32,412 nt of DNA from an uncultured Campylobacter sp. (GCF_938030785.1 NZ_CALHIK010000081.1:1-32412), one strand, 5' to 3'. Counted from the stretch's first letter, positions 8,129 to 16,965 are shown. Notes: generated by a model from the sequence alone, not told the origin. Translations and numbers: made by a program.

Positions 8129-8891
8129 ATGTGGTTTTAAAAAGATACCAATTCGGCGCAATTTTTTCTATCATTATAAACTCGCTAGGGCTCATTTGAG
8201 GCAGATCCGCCTCGTCTTGCACCCGCAAAAAGCCTACGGAGTTATCGGTGACCCCGCCGATGAGCAGCATAAATCTTTTGCCGCTCGTCTCGGCGTGAGA
8301 GAGATGCAGGCTTTTGATCTCCGCCTTTGCGCGCTCGGGCTCGCCGCTAGCGTAAAGCTCGTAAATTTTTTCAAATGCCGCTAGGTTTTGTTTTCCAAAC
8401 TCCATAAGCTCTTTATCGAGCGCTAAGATTAGCTTTAAATTTACGATGTCTGCATCAGTTCTTTGTTCAAATTCGCGTTTTTGCGCCTCGTTAAATTTTT
8501 CATATTCGCTTACGATAGCCTCAATAATGGCGGTTTGCGCTAAAACTCGCACGGCGTAGATCCCATCCTCTTTAGTATAGATGTAAAGATCGAAGTGCTT
8601 CTCTTTAGAGCCCAAAAATACGTGAAAAATCTCGCTAAATTCGTCGCTTCGTCCAAGCGGAGCAACCGTGATTTCGCTATAGTTATCCGCCGCGTAGAAT
8701 TTACGCTTTAAATAGCTTCTCATCTCGCCTTTGAAATAAAGATTTTTATCGAAGTTTGCGTCGCTAAACAGCGAGCGGACAAGCTCTTCATTGGGGCTCG
8801 CGTTTAGGTTTAACGCACAGCTTGCGCAAAGTATTAGCGAAGCAAAAATTTTTGAAAATCCAGCCGTTTTAAAAAATCTGAATAAGCTCAA
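8127..8891 (-). CDS. Exported protein of unknown function
   Basis: I do not recognise this 254-aa protein. The TTG start is supported by AAAGG seven bases upstream. The N-terminus is a signal peptide: a basic start (SLFRFFKTAGFSK), the hydrophobic stretch IFASLILCASCAL, and a probable cleavage after LNA near residue 31. LCASC is a poor lipobox, so a lipoprotein is possible but less likely. The mature part is mixed alpha/beta with a long helix (about 120-195, rich in Glu and Lys). A C-terminal strand region (FMLLIGGVTDNSVGFLRVQ) follows. It lies 95 bases downstream of hemC on the same strand and is probably periplasmic. Confidence 0.75.
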   Translation of the reverse strand: MSLFRFFKTAGFSKIFASLILCASCALNLNASPNEELVRSLFSDANFDKNLYFKGEMRSYLKRKFYAADNYSEITVAPLGRSDEFSEIFHVFLGSKEKHFDLYIYTKEDGIYAVRVLAQTAIIEAIVSEYEKFNEAQKREFEQRTDADIVNLKLILALDKELMEFGKQNLAAFEKIYELYASGEPERAKAEIKSLHLSHAETSGKRFMLLIGGVTDNSVGFLRVQDEADLPQMSPSEFIMIEKIAPNWYLFKTT

Positions 8892-8986
8892 AATTTAGCC
8901 TTTTGAAATTTTATAAATTTAAAAAGTCCATAAATTCTAGAAATTTTAAAATTTTGTAAATTTTAAAACTCCGTAAATTTCACCTT

Positions 8987-9916
8987 TTATAGGCTCGCCA
9001 TCTCCTCGGCGCGCGCGAGGAGCTGCTTTGCGCCTTTTTCGATAAAAGCGCGCGCGAGCTCCGCGCCTATGCTTTGGTATTGCGATTTTTGCGCGACGAT
9101 GTCTTGGCGTATGCTCTCGCTGCCGTCGGGTAGGCCCACGATCGCGCTTATGTGGATATTTTCGCCGTCAAGGCGCGCGTTGATGCCGATCGGCACCTGG
9201 CAGCCGCCCTCTAAAACCCTGACAAAATCCCGTTCCACGGTCGTTTCGATAATCGCGCGCTCATCTTTTAAAAACTCTATCGCGCGCAGGATTTGCGGCT
9301 CGTTTACCGCCTCGATGCCGAGCGCTCCTTGTCCCATCGCAGGGATCATCTGCGAGACCTCAAAGGGCGCTACGTGTCTCACTTCGGCGCGTAAATTTAA
9401 GCGGTTGATGCCCGCCATCGCCAAGATGATAGCGTCGAATTCTCCGTCTTTGAGCTTTCGCAAGCGAGTTTGGACGTTGCCGCGCAAGGAGATAACCTCT
9501 AAATCGGGGCGCATGCTAAGCAGCTGCATCTTGCGGCGAAGGCTCGTGGTGCCGACTTTTGCGCCGCGGGGCAGCTCGTTAAATTTAGCGTATTTTTCGC
9601 TGATCATCGCATCGCGCGCGTCCTCACGCGCGCAGATCGCAGCCAGTACGAGTCCTTGCGGAAACTCCACGGGCACATCCTTTAGGCTATGCACGGCGAT
9701 GTGAGCTTCGCCGCGGAGCATACTCTCCTCAAGCTCCTTCGTAAAAAGCCCCTTACCGCCGATCTTTGCAAGTGGCGTGTCTAAAATTTTATCGCCTTTG
9801 GTTTTCATGCTTTTTAGCTGCGCTTGGATGCCGCGGGCGTTAAGCAGCGATGCGATGTGCTCGCTCTGCCACAGGGCGAGTATGCTGCCGCGCGTAGCGA
9901 TGGTTAAATTTCTCAT
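8987..9916 (-). CDS. hemC: Porphobilinogen deaminase (hydroxymethylbilane synthase)
   Basis: It joins four porphobilinogens into hydroxymethylbilane in haem synthesis. C239 in VLEGGCQVPIG carries the dipyrromethane cofactor. D80 in HSLKDVP is the catalytic aspartate, and arginines in TTSLRRKMQ (123-131) and ISLRGNVQTRL (142-152) bind substrate carboxylates. The 309-aa length is normal. GGAGAGG lies just before the ATG, and the start overlaps the fxsA stop as ATGA, indicating translational coupling. Confidence 0.95.
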   Translation of the reverse strand: MRNLTIATRGSILALWQSEHIASLLNARGIQAQLKSMKTKGDKILDTPLAKIGGKGLFTKELEESMLRGEAHIAVHSLKDVPVEFPQGLVLAAICAREDARDAMISEKYAKFNELPRGAKVGTTSLRRKMQLLSMRPDLEVISLRGNVQTRLRKLKDGEFDAIILAMAGINRLNLRAEVRHVAPFEVSQMIPAMGQGALGIEAVNEPQILRAIEFLKDERAIIETTVERDFVRVLEGGCQVPIGINARLDGENIHISAIVGLPDGSESIRQDIVAQKSQYQSIGAELARAFIEKGAKQLLARAEEMASL

Positions 9917-10365
9917 TTTTCCTCTCCTATGCTCTTTCGGATCTCGATTTCGTTCTCTTCGATCACCTCAACGTCGATGACGTCGTCGTTTGCGCGGTGG
10001 CGTCGCCAGAATTTTCGTTCGCTTTTTTCGGAATTTTCTCTGCTCGTGTTAAATTTAGGCACGTCGCTGGTGACGCAGTAAAACGACGCAGTGATTACGC
10101 AAACGCCCAAAATATCGCCGAAAATGCCAGGCGCAATGAGAAAGACGCCGCCTACTACGAAGCCCACGCCGCTTAAAATTTCTTTCGGCGAGATTTTCAT
10201 TAGATTAAAAAAGCCCATCCACGAGCGGTTTGCTACGACATATCCACCCAAAATCGCGCTTATGACGATCTCTACCGCGTATGCCGCAAAGCTGTTTGCG
10301 CTTACGAAATAATAGGTCGTAAATACCTCTATGATCAGATACGGAACGATCAAAATCCTAAACAT
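9913..10365 (-). CDS. fxsA: FxsA family membrane protein
   Basis: Small integral membrane protein of the FxsA family. An N-terminal helix (FRILIVPYLIIEVFTTYYFV) is followed by a second hydrophobic segment (YAVEIVISAILGGYVV). A glycine-rich pair then follows (SGVGFVVGGVFLIAPGIFGDILGVCVI), carrying the PGxxxD motif typical of the family. The C-terminal 50 residues are charged and cytoplasmic, as in other members. AAGGA precedes the ATG by five bases. In E. coli FxsA affects phage T7 exclusion. Its ordinary role is unknown. It is the first gene before hemC, coupled by a four-base overlap. Confidence 0.85.
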   Translation of the reverse strand: MFRILIVPYLIIEVFTTYYFVSANSFAAYAVEIVISAILGGYVVANRSWMGFFNLMKISPKEILSGVGFVVGGVFLIAPGIFGDILGVCVITASFYCVTSDVPKFNTSRENSEKSERKFWRRHRANDDVIDVEVIEENEIEIRKSIGEEK

Positions 10366-10427
10366 ATTTTTCCTTAAATCATCACTTTAAGCCGCGCCTT
10401 TTCAAAGACGCTAAAATTTAATCGCGG

Positions 10428-10433
10428 ATTTTA
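10428..10433 (-). promoter_or_regulatory. Possible -10 box for fxsA-hemC
   Basis: The minus strand reads GCTAAAATCCGCG, similar to the other -10 regions of the window. It lies about 63 bases before fxsA and overlaps the last codons of the tyrosine phosphatase gene. It is a weak match and the operon may instead read through from lolA. Confidence 0.35.
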
Positions 10434-10991
10434 GCAAATTCCGTCTGAATTTTTAATGTATCGCAAGAGTCCCTCGCAGCCGCGCTTGATATCTGCGTAG
10501 CAGCGCTCAAAATCGCGCGTGTAGTAGGGATCTGCGATTTCTAGGTGTTCGGGATGGGTTAAATTTGAACCGGCGCCTTTTAAATTTAAGCCGGTTTGTT
10601 TTGCCGAGCCTTTGAAATTTGATGCATCGCAGTCTGTAAAATTTCCCCCTGCAAATTCCAAAAGAAATTTTACCTTAGCCATATCCTTGCCGCGAAAAAT
10701 TCGCCCTAGCGAGCGCATATTCTCATCATCCATGCAAAGTATGAGATCGTAACGCTCGTAGTCTGCGGGCGTAACCTGCACGACGCGATGCACTACGAGC
10801 GGCACCTTTTGCTCTTTTAGCACGCGCTGCGTCTCATAGTAGGGCGGCGAGCCGATCTCGTCGGTGTGCGTCGCCGCAGAATCCACGCTCACGCGCGCAT
10901 CTAGGCCGCTTTGATTAATGAAATTTTGCATCACGGACTGCGCCATCGGCGAGCGGCAGATATTGCCGTGACATACAAAAAGTAGCCTCAC
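10431..10991 (-). CDS. Low-molecular-weight protein-tyrosine phosphatase with a repeat-derived insert
   Basis: The phosphate-binding loop CHGNICRS (C7 to R13) directly follows the first strand (RLLFV). DPYY at 154-157 supplies the general acid D154. The start is a GTG six bases after the lolA stop, with only a weak RBS. Family members are about 150-160 aa. This one is 186 because residues about 115-148 (GGNFTDCDASNFKG, GLNLKG, SNLTHPEH) are inserted just before the acid loop. That segment is encoded by AAATTT-core repeats. The fold should tolerate it as an exposed loop near the active site. Whether it affects activity is unknown. The likely role is removing phosphate from tyrosine of unknown proteins. 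Confidence 0.88.
   Translation of the reverse strand: MRLLFVCHGNICRSPMAQSVMQNFINQSGLDARVSVDSAATHTDEIGSPPYYETQRVLKEQKVPLVVHRVVQVTPADYERYDLILCMDDENMRSLGRIFRGKDMAKVKFLLEFAGGNFTDCDASNFKGSAKQTGLNLKGAGSNLTHPEHLEIADPYYTRDFERCYADIKRGCEGLLRYIKNSDGIC
10548..10649 (-). repeat. In-frame AAATTT-type insert in the tyrosine phosphatase gene
   Basis: Four to five cores (AAATTTGAA, TTTAAATTTAAG, GAAATTTGA, AAAATTTCC) at about 20-30 base spacing encode the extra 34 residues before the DPYY loop. Its composition is the same as in the intergenic mosaics. Confidence 0.55.
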
Positions 10992-10997
10992 GCGCGC

Positions 10998-11510
10998 CTA
11001 CTGCGTGATGATATCGTAGTTTTTGGGGATTGCGGGCTTGAAGATCGCCTCGTTTACCGGCGCGTTTTTGCGGACATTGCTTAGATTTATGACGACCTTA
11101 TTGTCCATTTTATCGGTGTAGCTGATCTTACTCGGCAGACCTTCTTTCATCTCGATGAGATATTTCACGTCGTCGAAGCTCGCCTCATAAACGCCGTTTT
11201 TATTCGGCTTTGCGTTCGCTAAAATCGCCGTTAAATTTGGCGTTTCTTTGATATTCGTGATGATAGCTTGCTCAAGTTCGGGCTCGATTACGACGACCTT
11301 TGTGAAGCTAAAAAATATATTTTTTATCGTAGGTGTCTTGTAATGCCATACGGCGTTCTCTTTTGTGGCGCTAAAATCGCCGCCGTAGCTGATTTTTGCA
11401 TCGTCGCTCTGCACGGTTTGCGAAAAATTTGCGCTCAGCGTGTCGAATTCTATCCCGCCCGCAAACGCAAAAACGCAGCTCGCCGCTAAAGAAATAAGAG
11501 TTTTTTTCAT
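10998..11510 (-). CDS. lolA: Outer-membrane lipoprotein carrier protein LolA
   Basis: Periplasmic chaperone that carries lipoproteins from the inner-membrane Lol complex towards the outer membrane. The signal peptide is KKTLISLAASCVFAFA with cleavage near residue 18. The mature protein starts GIEFDTLSANFSQTV, the typical LolA opening. The half-barrel continues through GGDFSATKENAVWHYKTP and FSFTKVVVIEP, and the end contains the NVRKNAPVNEAIFKP segment that matches the family C-terminal NxxxDxxxFxF-type motif. At 170 aa it is a normal epsilonproteobacterial length. It is divergent from secA with a promoter in the 122-base gap, and the phosphatase gene follows after seven bases. Confidence 0.88.
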   Translation of the reverse strand: MKKTLISLAASCVFAFAGGIEFDTLSANFSQTVQSDDAKISYGGDFSATKENAVWHYKTPTIKNIFFSFTKVVVIEPELEQAIITNIKETPNLTAILANAKPNKNGVYEASFDDVKYLIEMKEGLPSKISYTDKMDNKVVINLSNVRKNAPVNEAIFKPAIPKNYDIITQ

Positions 11511-11543
11511 AAATTTGACCTTTGTTTTTGGAAATTTGCGCGT

Positions 11544-11549
11544 ATTATA
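11544..11549 (-). promoter_or_regulatory. -10 box for lolA
   Basis: The minus strand has TATAAT in GGCTATAATACGCGC, about 33 bases before the lolA ATG, with AAAGG between. The -35 region is only AT-rich. Confidence 0.6.
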
Positions 11550-11592
11550 GCCGTTTTTCTAGGATTTAATTAAATAAAAACTAAAAATATGT

Positions 11593-11598
11593 TAATAT
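11593..11598 (+). promoter_or_regulatory. Possible -10 box for secA
   Basis: TAATAT in ATGTTAATATGCGCG lies about 35 bases before the secA ATG. It is followed by AAGG near 11621. The upstream side is T/A-rich without a -35. Confidence 0.45.
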
Positions 11599-11632
11599 GC
11601 GCGATTAAAAATTTTAAAAGTAAGGTTCGGTA

Positions 11633-14251
11633 ATGTTTAAAAAGGTCATTCACGGGATTTTCGGCACTAAAAACGATAGGATCGTCAAGCAGTACGCCAA
11701 GCGCGCGCTAAAAATCAGCGCGTTAGAGGAAAATTACAAGGCGATGGACGATGCGGCGCTAAAAGCGGAATTTGAAGCATTAAGAGCGCAGGTAAGAGCC
11801 GGAGAAAAGAGCATGGACGATGTGCTAAACGAAGTGTTTGCCATCGTGCGCGAGGTCGGTAAAAGGGTGCTAAATATGCGCCACTTCGACGTTCAGCTAA
11901 TAGGCGGTTTGGTGCTAAACGACGGCGCGATCGCAGAGATGAAAACGGGCGAAGGAAAGACTCTCGTAGCGACTTTGGCGGTAGTGCTAAACGCGATGGA
12001 GGGCAAGGGCGTGCACGTCGTGACCGTAAACGACTACCTGGCCAAGCGCGACGCCGAGCAGATGGGTGAGCTATATGAATTTTTAGGGCTTAGCACTGGC
12101 GTAATCGTAGGCGGAGAATACGACGACGCAAAGCGCAAAGCCGCATACGCGTGCGACATCACCTACGGCACAAATAACGAGTTCGGCTTTGATTATCTGC
12201 GCGATAATATGAAATTTAGCGCCGAGGACAAGGTGCAGCGCGGGCATCATTTCGTAATCGTCGACGAGGTCGATAGTATTTTGATCGACGAAGCGCGAAC
12301 GCCGCTCATCATCTCCGGCCCTACGAACCGCACCCTAGACGGCTACATCAAAGCCGACGAAGTAGCGCGCGCGATGATCCGAGGCGAAGCACCGGCGGAT
12401 CCCAAAGAGAAGCCTACCGGAGATTTTACAGTAGATGAAAAAAATCGCGCGATCTTGATTACCGAAGCAGGAATTTCAAAGGCCGAGAAGCTTTTCGGCG
12501 TCGATAATCTCTATAGTCTCGAAAATGCCGTGCTTAGCCACTACCTTGATCAGGCGCTTAAGGCGAACAATCTTTTCGAAAAGGACGTGCACTACGTCGT
12601 GCGCGACGGACAGGTCGTAATCGTGGATGAATTTACTGGGCGTCTGAGCGAGGGGCGTAGATTTAGCGAAGGGCTTCATCAGGCGCTTGAAGCCAAAGAG
12701 GGCGTGCAGATCCAAGAGGAGAGCCAAACTCTTGCCGATATTACCTTTCAAAACTACTTCCGCCTTTATGAGAAGCTCGCCGGTATGACGGGTACGGCGC
12801 AGACAGAGGCAACGGAATTTGCTCAAATTTACAAACTCGAAGTGGTCTCGATCCCTACAAACGTGCCGGTCATCAGAAAGGATCAAAACGATCTTATCTA
12901 CAAAACCGAGCGCGAAAAATTTGACGCCGTCATTAGCGAGATCAAGCGGCTAAATTCCAAAGGCCAGCCCGTACTCGTGGGCACGGCGTCGATCGAAAAA
13001 AGCGAGAAGCTGCACGAGCTTTTAGTCAAAGAAAACATCGCACACTCCGTGCTGAACGCCAAAAATCACGAGCGTGAAGCGCAGATCATCAAAGATGCAG
13101 GCGCTAAAGGCGCGGTGACGATCGCTACGAATATGGCCGGACGCGGCGTGGATATCCGAATAGACGACGAAGTGCGCGCTTTGGGTGGGCTATATATTTT
13201 AGGTACCGAGCGTCATGAAAGCCGTCGTATCGACAACCAACTTCGCGGCCGAAGCGGACGACAGGGCGATCCTGGCGAGAGTAGGTTTTTCTTAAGCCTA
13301 GAGGATAATCTGCTTAGAATTTTCGGCAGCGACAAGATTAAAAACATAATGGATCGCTTAGGTCTAAAAGACGGCGAACATATCGAATCGCGCATGGTTT
13401 CGCGCGCCGTAGAAAACGCACAGAAAAAAGTCGAGAGCCTGCATTTTGAGTCGCGTAAACATATTCTCGAATACGACGACGTTGCAAATGAGCAGCGCAA
13501 GACGATCTATAAATATCGCAACGAGCTTTTGGATCCAGACTACGATCTGAAAGATAAAATCATCCAAAACCGCGAGGAGTATATCTCTAGCGTGCTTGAG
13601 GAGCTTGAAATTTTCGACGGCGCAAATATCAAAGAGGTCGATAAATTTCCGATCGTCGCCAAAATCGCTCAAGAAACGGGCGAGGTGCTCGAAAACAGCG
13701 AGCTTGAAAAGGTCGATGATTTCAAAGAGCTGAAAGAAAAGATCATCGGCGCGCTTGCCGTTTCGTATGAAAATAAGATGTCGCCGATCGATCCGCAGCA
13801 GCGAAAAAGTATCGAAAAGATGCTTTATCTGCAGATCGTCGATCGCGACTGGCGAGAGCATCTGTATCAGATGGATATCCTAAAAGCGGGCATCGGACTT
13901 CGCGGCTACAACCACAAAGACCCGCTTACGGAGTATAAAAAGGAGAGCTACAATCTCTTTATGGAGCTTGTAATGCGCCTCAAATCCGATAGCATCCGCT
14001 TGCTGCATTCGATCCAGTTTAAATCTAGGGAGGAGATCGAAGCCGAGCAGCGCGCGATGCAGGAGCGTATGGAGAGCTCAAACGCCAAAGAGCTCGCCGC
14101 TGCAAGCACGAATGAGGCGCAGCTAAAGGGCCCTGATGAGTTCGGCGATAAAAAGCCTAAGCGCAACGATCCTTGCCCTTGCGGCAGCGGCAAAAAATAC
14201 AAAGACTGCCACGGCAAGGGCGGTCCGAAAAAAGGCGGCTTTGCAAGGTAA
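11633..14251 (+). CDS. secA: Protein translocase ATPase SecA
   Basis: Motor of the Sec pathway that drives unfolded preproteins through SecYEG. Walker A is MKTGEGKT (103-110) and Walker B is VIVDEVDSILIDEAR (208-222). The second nucleotide-binding domain shows TNMAGRGVDI and QLRGRSGRQGDPG. The C-terminal zinc finger CPCGSGKKYKDCHG binds metal through C848, C850, C859 and H860 and is the SecB/lipid-binding tail. At 872 aa it is close to other Campylobacter SecA proteins. No repeat insert is visible. It is divergent from lolA and is followed, after about 765 bases, by the LolC/E-type permease. I recall the same neighbours in C. jejuni. Confidence 0.97.
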   Translation: MFKKVIHGIFGTKNDRIVKQYAKRALKISALEENYKAMDDAALKAEFEALRAQVRAGEKSMDDVLNEVFAIVREVGKRVLNMRHFDVQLIGGLVLNDGAIAEMKTGEGKTLVATLAVVLNAMEGKGVHVVTVNDYLAKRDAEQMGELYEFLGLSTGVIVGGEYDDAKRKAAYACDITYGTNNEFGFDYLRDNMKFSAEDKVQRGHHFVIVDEVDSILIDEARTPLIISGPTNRTLDGYIKADEVARAMIRGEAPADPKEKPTGDFTVDEKNRAILITEAGISKAEKLFGVDNLYSLENAVLSHYLDQALKANNLFEKDVHYVVRDGQVVIVDEFTGRLSEGRRFSEGLHQALEAKEGVQIQEESQTLADITFQNYFRLYEKLAGMTGTAQTEATEFAQIYKLEVVSIPTNVPVIRKDQNDLIYKTEREKFDAVISEIKRLNSKGQPVLVGTASIEKSEKLHELLVKENIAHSVLNAKNHEREAQIIKDAGAKGAVTIATNMAGRGVDIRIDDEVRALGGLYILGTERHESRRIDNQLRGRSGRQGDPGESRFFLSLEDNLLRIFGSDKIKNIMDRLGLKDGEHIESRMVSRAVENAQKKVESLHFESRKHILEYDDVANEQRKTIYKYRNELLDPDYDLKDKIIQNREEYISSVLEELEIFDGANIKEVDKFPIVAKIAQETGEVLENSELEKVDDFKELKEKIIGALAVSYENKMSPIDPQQRKSIEKMLYLQIVDRDWREHLYQMDILKAGIGLRGYNHKDPLTEYKKESYNLFMELVMRLKSDSIRLLHSIQFKSREEIEAEQRAMQERMESSNAKELAAASTNEAQLKGPDEFGDKKPKRNDPCPCGSGKKYKDCHGKGGPKKGGFAR

Positions 14252-15016
14252 GCGCGACGATCGGTCGTAAGTACGCACGATCGGTGATCTTGATTGCGAG
14301 TATTACGCGATCGGCGCTTTTTGATCTTGCCTTGTTTTTGTATTTAGCGGATCGGTCGCGGACGAGAGCATCATAAAATTTTAAAGGATCTTGATCGTTA
14401 GGCGGCGTGGACAGAAATTTTAAAAGAGCTTGATTGTGAGGCCGCGCGGACGGTGAGCAAAGCTGCGCGATGGGGCGGAACTTTGGTTTTGAAATTTTAA
14501 AATTTAAAAGCGCACTTGGTGCCTTTGGCTACTTGTTTTCGCAGCGCCGTTACGGTGCGCCGCGCTGCAAAGTGCGATCGGCGGCGTTGCGATATTTAAA
14601 TTTAGTGCGCTAAGATACGGCATTCATTTAAAATTTTAAATTTATACGACGCGGACGAGCTTGCAAGCGAAATCAGTCTTTAAATTTTAAGAATTTCAAA
14701 ATTCCAAAAGGTTTTAAATTTTTGAAATTTTAAAATTTTGAGGCACTTGAAATTTTAAAATTTAGAATTCTGATTTAGAATTTCAAGGTCTGGTAAGACG
14801 ATCTGTTTGATTTGCCGTATCCGATATCTCTTGGAGGCGAATTTCATTGCATATAAAATAGATTTCTGCGCGATTTTAAATTTTCAAAGCTCGCTGAGGC
14901 TTTCATATTTGAAGGCGCAAAAAACTCGTTTTTGAAATTTTAAAATTCCAAAATACTTAAAATTTCACATAGAATTTAGCGCTAAATTTTATGTGAAATT
15001 TTACAAGGACGGTTTT
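14252..15016. repeat. Long AAATTT-core mosaic between secA and the permease gene
   Basis: No gene is supported. GAAATTTTAAAATTT occurs at 14491-14505, 14724-14738 and 14749-14763, and a variant at 14934-14949. Near 14541-14568 GCAGCGC and GCGCTGC form a seven-pair stem around a 14-base loop, with no T-run. The first 100 bases repeat GATCGG/CGATCGG words. The RBS of the permease gene is at 15005-15009. Confidence 0.55.
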
Positions 15017-16207
15017 TTGGTAAAGTATTTATTATTCAAATATCTCAGATTCGATCGCTCTCAGCCCTTCATTACGCTTTCGGCGCTGCTTGCGTTTTTG
15101 GGCGTCGGCGTGGGGCTTACGGTGCTCATTGTCGCGATGGCGATAATGAACGGCTTTGATAAGGAATTTGAGCGCAAGCTCTTTACGATGAACTACCCGA
15201 TCACGATCCACAGCCACTTTCGCGGCGGCATTTCAAAAGACGACGTGGAGGGGCTGCGGGCGGACTTTCCCGATCTGATCTTTAGCCCTTACATCAGCTC
15301 GCAAGTCATCGCCAAAAGCGGCGAGAAGCTCGAGGGTGGGCTGATTTTCGGCGTAAATTTAAACGACGAAAAGCGGATCAACTCCGTCGTCGCAGCGGGT
15401 GCCAAAGACGCCAATCTAACGGATTACGGCATCATGATAGGGCGCGGGATCAAGGATGAGTTTATGCTGGATACGGGCGAAAAGATCACGATGATCTTTA
15501 CGAAGAGCGATCCCGGCGGCTTTGCGCTGATCCCTAAGATGAAGCGCTTTGATGTGCGCGCGGAATTCAGCTCCGGGCTGATCGCCTACGACAAGGCGTA
15601 TTCCTACGCGGACGCAAGCGATCTAGCCAAAATTTTAGGCTACGACGAGGGGACCTTCGACGGCGTACATGTTTTTTCAAACGATCCGTTTAAAGACCTG
15701 GAGCGCATCAAAAAAAGCCTCCCCGGCGGCACTAACGCCGTAGGCTGGTGGCAGCAAAACGGCAATTTTTTCAGCGCCCTTGCGCTTGAAAAGCGCGCGC
15801 TTTTCATCGTGCTGATGCTGATAATCCTGGTCGCGAGCCTAAATATCGTAAGTTCGCTTCTGATGACGGTGATGAACCGCCGCCAAGAGATCGCGCTTTT
15901 ACTTAGCCTGGGTGCCAGCAAAAAGGAGGTTAAGAGGACCTTTTTTGCGCTCGGAGCCACGATCGGCGGCGGCGGCATCATATTCGGGCTCATTTTGGGC
16001 TTATTCGGCGTGTGGCTGCTCGGAAGCTTCGACATCGTAAATCTACCCGCCGATGTTTACGGAAGCTCGAAACTGCCGATGGAGCTCTCGCTAGGCGATT
16101 TGGCGATGATTTTAATCGGTGCGGTGCTTATCGTGGCGCTCTCGTCATGGTATCCGGCCAAAAAAGCCACGCAGATCGACGTGCTGCAAACACTGCGCAA
16201 CGAGTAA
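15017..16207 (+). CDS. lolC: LolC/LolE-type lipoprotein-releasing ABC transporter permease
   Basis: Inner-membrane subunit that extracts lipoproteins and hands them to LolA. I place the start at TTG 15017, because AAGGA (15005-15009) lies seven bases upstream and the product then begins VKYLLFKYLRFDRSQPFI, as in the family. A longer GTG start at 14993 has no RBS. An N-terminal membrane helix (residues about 20-45) is followed by a large periplasmic domain (about 50-250). Three more helices of the FtsX domain follow (FIVLMLIILVASLNIVSSLL, GGGGIIFGLILGLFGVWLLG, LGDLAMILIGAVLIVALS). The end, WYPAKKATQIDVLQTLRNE, is typical. No LolD ATPase gene is adjacent. A single permease may serve as both LolC and LolE here. 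Confidence 0.87.
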   Translation: MVKYLLFKYLRFDRSQPFITLSALLAFLGVGVGLTVLIVAMAIMNGFDKEFERKLFTMNYPITIHSHFRGGISKDDVEGLRADFPDLIFSPYISSQVIAKSGEKLEGGLIFGVNLNDEKRINSVVAAGAKDANLTDYGIMIGRGIKDEFMLDTGEKITMIFTKSDPGGFALIPKMKRFDVRAEFSSGLIAYDKAYSYADASDLAKILGYDEGTFDGVHVFSNDPFKDLERIKKSLPGGTNAVGWWQQNGNFFSALALEKRALFIVLMLIILVASLNIVSSLLMTVMNRRQEIALLLSLGASKKEVKRTFFALGATIGGGGIIFGLILGLFGVWLLGSFDIVNLPADVYGSSKLPMELSLGDLAMILIGAVLIVALSSWYPAKKATQIDVLQTLRNE

Positions 16208-16548
16208 ATTTAAACGCGGCGCCTTAAAAATTTAGCTAAATTTTGAAATTTATAGCGGCGCAGCTGTGTTCGGAGAGGTATTTTGGCGTGTAAGACAGAG
16301 GCTGCGCGATCTTGCACGGCGCGCGTCGTATAAAATCGCACTAAATACGATTTGCGTCGTTAGAATTTTGATTCTTGCGCGATATTACAAGCTGCGCAAA
16401 GCCTAAATTTGATAAATTTGCTCGTTCAAATTTAGTCAAAATTTTAAATTTCAAAGGGGAGCAAATTTTTATGAGCGCTTTTCTAAATTTTGTAAAATTT
16501 AAAAACCACTTAAAGATGAAATCATAAAAATTTTTGAAAGGATTTATA
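16208..16548. other. Gene-free intergenic stretch
   Basis: About 340 bases with AAATTT cores near 16228-16250, 16404-16450 and 16483-16505 and GC-rich words between. I see no gene, hairpin terminator or clear promoter. The lipoprotein RBS lies at the end (16537-16542). Confidence 0.5.
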
Positions 16549-16677
16549 GTGAAAAAGATTGTTTTATTGCTGTGCGTGACGCTGTTTTTGTGCGGCTGCT
16601 CCAGGAGCGGGCCGCAAAACGCCCCAGAGCAAGATACGACACCAAGCCGCCATTATACGGGCTACTATTACGCATAA
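16549..16677 (+). CDS. Short putative lipoprotein (42 aa)
   Basis: GTG start six bases after a perfect AAAGGA (16537-16542). The product has a basic start (KK), a hydrophobic core (IVLLLCVTLFL) and a lipobox-like LCGC with C17 as the acylated residue. A short mature tail follows, ending RHYTGYYYA. This is a convincing Sec/lipoprotein signal but a very short mature part. After the TAA, the same frame reopens downstream (see 16678-16872), so the gene may be a truncated form of a longer lipoprotein. The function is unknown. Confidence 0.6.
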   Translation: MKKIVLLLCVTLFLCGCSRSGPQNAPEQDTTPSRHYTGYYYA

Positions 16678-16872
16678 AACGGGCGCTGCGCAGCAAGCCG
16701 CAATACGGGTGCTATAGCGGCGGGGAAATAACAACATCGCAGTTCCTACTCGCCCGTGGATAAAAAAGGCCCAATCCCGCAATACTGGCTGTACGAACGC
16801 CGAAACCTGAGCGTGGCGACGCCAAGACGCCCATCCGCTTATGATGCGACGATAAAATTTCAGCTTGCTTAA
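16678..16872 (+). pseudogene. Possible broken continuation of the lipoprotein gene
   Basis: In the same frame as the lipoprotein, 17 codons are open up to TAA at 16729-16731. Then 46 codons (16732-16869) are open up to TAA at 16870. The second part reads like real protein (YSPVDKKGPIPQYWLYERRN, then LSVATPRRPSAYDATIKFQLA) and has no start codon or RBS of its own. It could be the C-terminus of an originally longer lipoprotein interrupted by two stops, or a chance open frame. Confidence 0.35.
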
Positions 16873-16965
16873 ACAGGCTTAAATTTAGGACGAAATTCTT
16901 TTTAAAATTCTTTCAAATTCCCATAAAATCCCGCTGAATAAATCTAAATTTTATAAATTTTAGGG

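Noticed and set aside
14541..14568. Hairpin GCAGCGC/GCGCTGC after secA as a terminator
   Set aside because: About 290 bases from the secA stop, 14-base loop and no T-run. It is mentioned only in the intergenic entry.
14993..15016. Upstream GTG as start of the permease gene
   Set aside because: It has no RBS and adds residues absent from the family. The TTG at 15017 has AAGGA at ideal spacing.
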